Shown here piece after piece: positions 4,620-7,682 of a stretch of DNA of 7,682 bases. The notes beneath the pieces were generated by a model. That model had not been told where the DNA came from. It saw only the letters and a list, made by a program, of their open reading frames with translations, and made no database searches. The first letter of the stretch is position 1. Every line of letters starts with the position of its first letter. Origin of the DNA: Alphaproteobacteria bacterium (lineage in GTDB: Bacteria; Pseudomonadota; Alphaproteobacteria; M2410). The DNA is taken from NCBI GenBank assembly GCA_021774955.1, contig JAJFIN010000391.1:1-7682 (forward strand), written 5' to 3'. The translations under genes and the position numbers were made by a program.

Positions 4620-6350
4620 AATTATGACAAGCGGTTGGCACTTCCGGCGGTCTTGAAAACTATCGAATTGATGGGCTTTGCACTGGTCTATGCATTCCGG
4701 TCTCGCGCAGCCTATTACCTGTTGCCGTTGACGCTTTACGTTGTGTTAACAATTGCGCAATGGTCAAGGGCTTTGGCAAATGTAACCCCTGACGCGGTCG
4801 CCTACTTTCAATTGGCGCGTCATTGGCTGGAAGGCAATCCAGAACTTGCAATCAGCGGATATTGGGGGCCACTACCTGGATGGATAATCGCGGTCGCGAT
4901 TCCCCTGTTTGATGATCCAATACAAGCCATCCCCTCAATCAACTTCATTGGCGGTGGAACCATAGTCGTTGGATCGCTTTATCTCTTCTCAATACAGAAA
5001 CTTGCAAAGGCTTACTCCTTTTCAGCAGGCATCATCATTGCTCTTTTTTGCGCGCGTTGGTTTTCCGAGTGGATAACACCCGATCTTCTGCTCGGAGGAA
5101 TGTTGTGTTTTGGTGTTGCGTTCACATCACTTGGAATGCAGCGCCTGAACAAAGCCTATGCCATTTTGGGCGGCTTATTCAGCGGGTTGTGTTTCCTCGC
5201 CAAACCTGCAGGCCTCCCCCTCGGTATAGGCCTGCTATTAGTGTTCTTTGCTATTGCCTGGGTTTCGAAAACCCAAAATTTATCCAAACTTCGTCAATTG
5301 ATAGTGTGGCCGTTTCTCGGATTAACGATCGTAGCAAGTTTGTGGATTACAACACTCAGTCTGCATTACGATAAATTCACCTGGACAACGTCATTGTCTG
5401 GAAATCTAGCATATGGTGAATGGTCGCCCTTGCCCACATGGCAGGAATATCATCAACCGAGGGCTGGCCGTATCACAAGCTGGGAAGACCCCACTGAGTT
5501 CAGCCGTTCGTCAGCTCGCGATTCTTCTGTGGCACTTGCTCCACCATCGACCAAAGGCAATCAGATAAGTGAAAAACTTCGCTATTTGTTCGTTCATGTT
5601 CTTGAAGCAACGAACCATCTTAAACAATTCGACCTTCTAGGGTTACTCGTTGTGTTACCCCTACTGTCGATATTCATTGCAATCGGAACAGGATTCCGAG
5701 ATGAAGAATCAACCTGGCTTTGGAACATCATTCCGGCAATTCTTGTTATTGGTCTCTATGTTTTATCGAACACCTACCCCTTTCGATATTTTTATCCAGC
5801 GTTTCCATTTCTTGCGGGTTTGAGCTTTGGCTTCTCACATTGGTGGACACATAAAGTTACATTTCCGACTGAAAAAATGCCGTTCATCGTTCCCAAGAAA
5901 GTCACTGAAAGCGCTCTGATCATAATGCTTTCACTGTCGGTCATACTGCCTCTTGCTTATCCTCTTAAAGCATCAGTTGCAGACAAACCCGACACAACAC
6001 CATTTACCCTGGGCAAAAGGGTTGCTGCTGAATTAGACAAGCGCGGCGTGGTCGGTCCAACCGCTGAATTGGGTGATACACGGCATGTTTCTCTTTACGT
6101 CGCCCTGTATACCCAGCAACCTTTTATGGGGATGCAAAGAAAATTTGCGGCCTTAGACAGGGTGGTGGAGTTGGGCGTAAGAATTATCATTGTGAATGAA
6201 CATCACAACGATATCCCGACAATAGAAGGCGACCCACGTTTTACACGGGTTCCGTTTTTCTTCAATACTGCAGACAAATCACGATGGCTCAAAAAGTTTC
6301 GCATCTATAGCGTAAGCACACCAACATCTCCCACTGCCTCGGCGAGCTAA
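4602..6350 (+). CDS. Polytopic membrane glycosyltransferase, GT-C fold (ArnT/PMT-like)
   Basis: A 582-residue inner membrane protein with about ten or more hydrophobic segments, roughly at 36-56, 92-104, 112-131, 139-152, 162-178, 185-200, 204-221, 232-252, 344-363, 373-389, 396-413 and 437-455. After the first segment comes TPDAVAYFQLARHWLEGN (62-79). Asp64 sits where GT-C enzymes such as ArnT and protein mannosyltransferases carry their catalytic acidic residue in the first external loop. SGYWGPLPGW (85-94), ITPDLLLGG (158-166), LAKPAGL (199-205) and PFRYFYPAFPFL (393-404) are further stretches typical of this fold. A large external loop spans about 256-342 and a soluble C-terminal tail about 456-582. 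Such enzymes use polyprenyl-phosphate sugars on the periplasmic face; donor and acceptor are unknown. Start ATG 4602 has only a weak GGA ribosome site; Met24 (base 4671) is an alternative. It converges with the GT2 gene, 31 bp between stops. Confidence 0.8.
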   Translation: MQNTSGNYDKRLALPAVLKTIELMGFALVYAFRSRAAYYLLPLTLYVVLTIAQWSRALANVTPDAVAYFQLARHWLEGNPELAISGYWGPLPGWIIAVAIPLFDDPIQAIPSINFIGGGTIVVGSLYLFSIQKLAKAYSFSAGIIIALFCARWFSEWITPDLLLGGMLCFGVAFTSLGMQRLNKAYAILGGLFSGLCFLAKPAGLPLGIGLLLVFFAIAWVSKTQNLSKLRQLIVWPFLGLTIVASLWITTLSLHYDKFTWTTSLSGNLAYGEWSPLPTWQEYHQPRAGRITSWEDPTEFSRSSARDSSVALAPPSTKGNQISEKLRYLFVHVLEATNHLKQFDLLGLLVVLPLLSIFIAIGTGFRDEESTWLWNIIPAILVIGLYVLSNTYPFRYFYPAFPFLAGLSFGFSHWWTHKVTFPTEKMPFIVPKKVTESALIIMLSLSVILPLAYPLKASVADKPDTTPFTLGKRVAAELDKRGVVGPTAELGDTRHVSLYVALYTQQPFMGMQRKFAALDRVVELGVRIIIVNEHHNDIPTIEGDPRFTRVPFFFNTADKSRWLKKFRIYSVSTPTSPTASAS

Positions 6351-6381
6351 TTGTTACCTTGCAGTCCAAATATAGGTCTAT

Positions 6382-7389
6382 TCAATTGGATGCGTGAGCC
6401 TGTTTACGGAAAAATGATTCCACAAGACATCCAACAAACACGACGCCGCTATAAAGGTAATAGACTTGATGATAAAGCAAAGCTGCTATCGCAAAGGGGA
6501 TCCCTCGACATTTAACAAAAAATCCAAATAAGCTTGAATTGGTTATAAACGCTAAGATCAAGAGTATTATTGGTATCCAAAATAAATTGGGTATCAAAGC
6601 TGAAACGAAAAGGCTCAAGAATAACAATCCTGCGACCATCGCACGCGCGCGTTCTGCGAAGCCAACATTTAGATCATCGGTCATTCCAACATCATTTAGC
6701 ATTAAACGCGTCCAGGGGATCGCTCGACAAAATACATCTGTATGGATCATACTTGTTAATGTCCATTCCTTTAAATGAGTGGCGTGCAAATCATGGAGGA
6801 GGCGAATTTTTCCACCATTTGCTCGCATGCGATACCCCAATTCGATATCTTCGATAGACGGTCTCTGATATCGATCAATGTCAAACCCTCCAAGCTCAAG
6901 AAACTTGTCCTTTCTCACCGCACCGCAGCCGGCCCAAAATGTTGATGCCTCAGCTTTTCCTTTTTGATGGAAGAAACGATGGACCAGGTTTTTGTATTGA
7001 GAAGCAAAATTTTGCGCAGGTGGCTTGTCGTCATAGGATCCAAAAACTGCCACAACGTCCCCTTCGACAAAGGCTGCCTTGATTTGTTGCGCACTTCCGG
7101 TTTGGGCTATGACGTCAGCATCAACAAACCAAAGGATTTCGCTACTGGCTTTTTGAGCTGCAAAATTCCTGGCCGCTCCCGGTCCGCCATTTTTTTCCAT
7201 TGAGGCCACATCAACGCCCATGCTCCGCACAAAATCTGGCGTATCATCGGTAGAACAATCATCGACGACCAGTAGTTCGTCAATCTCACCGGAATCTCGC
7301 ATTGCGATAAGGATAGGCAAGGAACGTTTCAGATATTCAACGGCATTATAAACCGGCATGATAACCGCAATATTGGGTCCTGAATTCAT
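6382..7389 (-). CDS. Family 2 glycosyltransferase with C-terminal membrane segments
   Basis: A 335-residue protein with an N-terminal GT-A domain (about 6-240): AVIMPVYNAVEYL (8-20), the nucleotide-binding VVDDCSTDDT (41-50), GGPGAARN (68-75), the metal-binding DAD (90-92), GCGAVRKDKFLELGGFD (154-170) and the acidic SIEDIELGYRM (178-188), where Glu180/Asp181 mark the usual catalytic-base region. Residues about 251-325 hold two or three hydrophobic segments that anchor the enzyme in the inner membrane. Family members transfer a sugar from a nucleotide donor to a lipid carrier or glycan at the cytoplasmic face. The ATG at 7389 is preceded by AGGT about 10 bases upstream. It lies 65 bp behind the flavin oxidoreductase gene on the same strand with no terminator between, so an operon is likely. 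Product specificity cannot be read. Confidence 0.9.
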   Translation of the reverse strand: MNSGPNIAVIMPVYNAVEYLKRSLPILIAMRDSGEIDELLVVDDCSTDDTPDFVRSMGVDVASMEKNGGPGAARNFAAQKASSEILWFVDADVIAQTGSAQQIKAAFVEGDVVAVFGSYDDKPPAQNFASQYKNLVHRFFHQKGKAEASTFWAGCGAVRKDKFLELGGFDIDRYQRPSIEDIELGYRMRANGGKIRLLHDLHATHLKEWTLTSMIHTDVFCRAIPWTRLMLNDVGMTDDLNVGFAERARAMVAGLLFLSLFVSALIPNLFWIPIILLILAFITNSSLFGFFVKCRGIPFAIAALLYHQVYYLYSGVVFVGCLVESFFRKQAHASN

Positions 7390-7454
7390 CGGTTATTTAC
7401 CTGCAATCGCCGCTACATGTTCGCGTCAATTAGGTCGGCAAGGCCAACGTAACA
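7390..7454 (-). other. Short spacer within a likely operon
   Basis: The 65 bp between the oxidoreductase stop and the GT2 start contain no stem followed by a T-run and no convincing -35/-10 pair. Together with the shared orientation this supports co-transcription of the two genes. Confidence 0.5.
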
Positions 7455-7682
7455 TTAGCCGACTTTATAATGATCGCGTTCAATGGAGTCTGACTGAATT
7501 ATTTCTTGATACTCATCTTCGGTGTTAACCGCCATGTGATCAACTGAAGCGCCAAGCAACTTGCGGCCGAGCAACAACCCCATCTCTATGGAATGATCGG
7601 CATTGTTATATCTAAAAGTGCCACCGCGCCCGACAATGTGAATTCCTTCGTGGCCCAGCAGAAAATCATTAATGGTATCAAT
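7455..7682 (-). CDS. C-terminus of an FAD-dependent oxidoreductase, UDP-galactopyranose mutase/protoporphyrinogen oxidase-like (5' partial)
   Basis: The minus-strand frame is open from the window edge to TAA at 7455-7457, giving the last 75 residues. IHIVGRGGTFRYNNADHSIEMG (about visible residues 14-35) is the FAD-binding C-terminal segment of the amine-oxidase/UDP-galactopyranose-mutase superfamily, where a G-R-x-G-x-F/W-x-Y-x-N-x-D-H-S pattern contacts the flavin before the last helix (LLLGRKLLG). A hydrophilic tail ends in HYKVG. The neighbouring GT2 gene suggests a role in nucleotide-sugar or glycolipid metabolism, but superfamily members also include desaturases and protoporphyrinogen oxidases. 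The N-terminal Rossmann motif is outside the window. Confidence 0.75.
   Translation of the reverse strand: MDTINDFLLGHEGIHIVGRGGTFRYNNADHSIEMGLLLGRKLLGASVDHMAVNTEDEYQEIIQSDSIERDHYKVG

Noticed and set aside
6365..6390. Bidirectional terminator between the convergent glycosyltransferase genes
   Set aside because: Only TCCAA/TTGGA (5 bp) pair, AT-rich, with a 16-base loop and no T-run; it also overlaps the GT2 stop codon.
6539..7203. Plus-strand reading frames opposite the GT2 gene
   Set aside because: They are antisense shadows of a well-conserved glycosyltransferase, with no ribosome-binding sites or recognisable domains.

Overview
The window looks like chromosomal DNA of a moderate-GC Gram-negative bacterium, most likely an alphaproteobacterium. 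The two main clues are an OmpA-type outer membrane protein with a signal peptide and a stand-alone PAS_5-type PAS protein, a family I know mainly from Alphaproteobacteria. The assignment is by inference from protein character, not from a marker gene. No RNA gene, insertion sequence, CRISPR array or phage gene is visible.

Layout. Positions 1-2170 (+) hold the 3' part of a class A flavin monooxygenase of the MhpA/PheA/TfdB type, followed 52 bp later by a glutathione S-transferase whose active-site stretch (Ser-x-Cys) resembles the zeta/PcpC type. The pair suggests an operon for aromatic-compound oxidation and glutathione-dependent processing. Converging on it from the minus strand is a small PAS_5 protein (2205-2687), with a good sigma70-like promoter at about 2786-2814. 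Next comes an ompA-like gene on the minus strand (start about 3990, stop 2986) with a strong intrinsic terminator behind it at 2914-2942. Its start lies in a tandem array of four ATGAAG hexamers.

A roughly 600-bp non-coding interval (3991-4601) separates ompA from a divergent plus-strand gene for a polytopic GT-C-type glycosyltransferase (4602-6350). This interval is structured: a putative ompA promoter, a perfect 12-bp palindrome, two adjacent imperfect hairpins (4435-4474 and 4493-4556), and a third small hairpin that encloses the glycosyltransferase start codon.

The right end (6382-7682) carries, on the minus strand and convergent with the GT-C gene, a membrane-anchored family 2 glycosyltransferase. 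It is preceded by the C-terminal 75 codons of a flavin-dependent oxidoreductase with a UDP-galactopyranose-mutase/protoporphyrinogen-oxidase-like tail. These three genes look like the edge of an envelope glycan or glycolipid locus.

I see no clearly new multi-gene system. The most unusual signals are the structured ompA/glycosyltransferase intergenic region, the hexamer repeat at the ompA start, and the monooxygenase-GST pairing.
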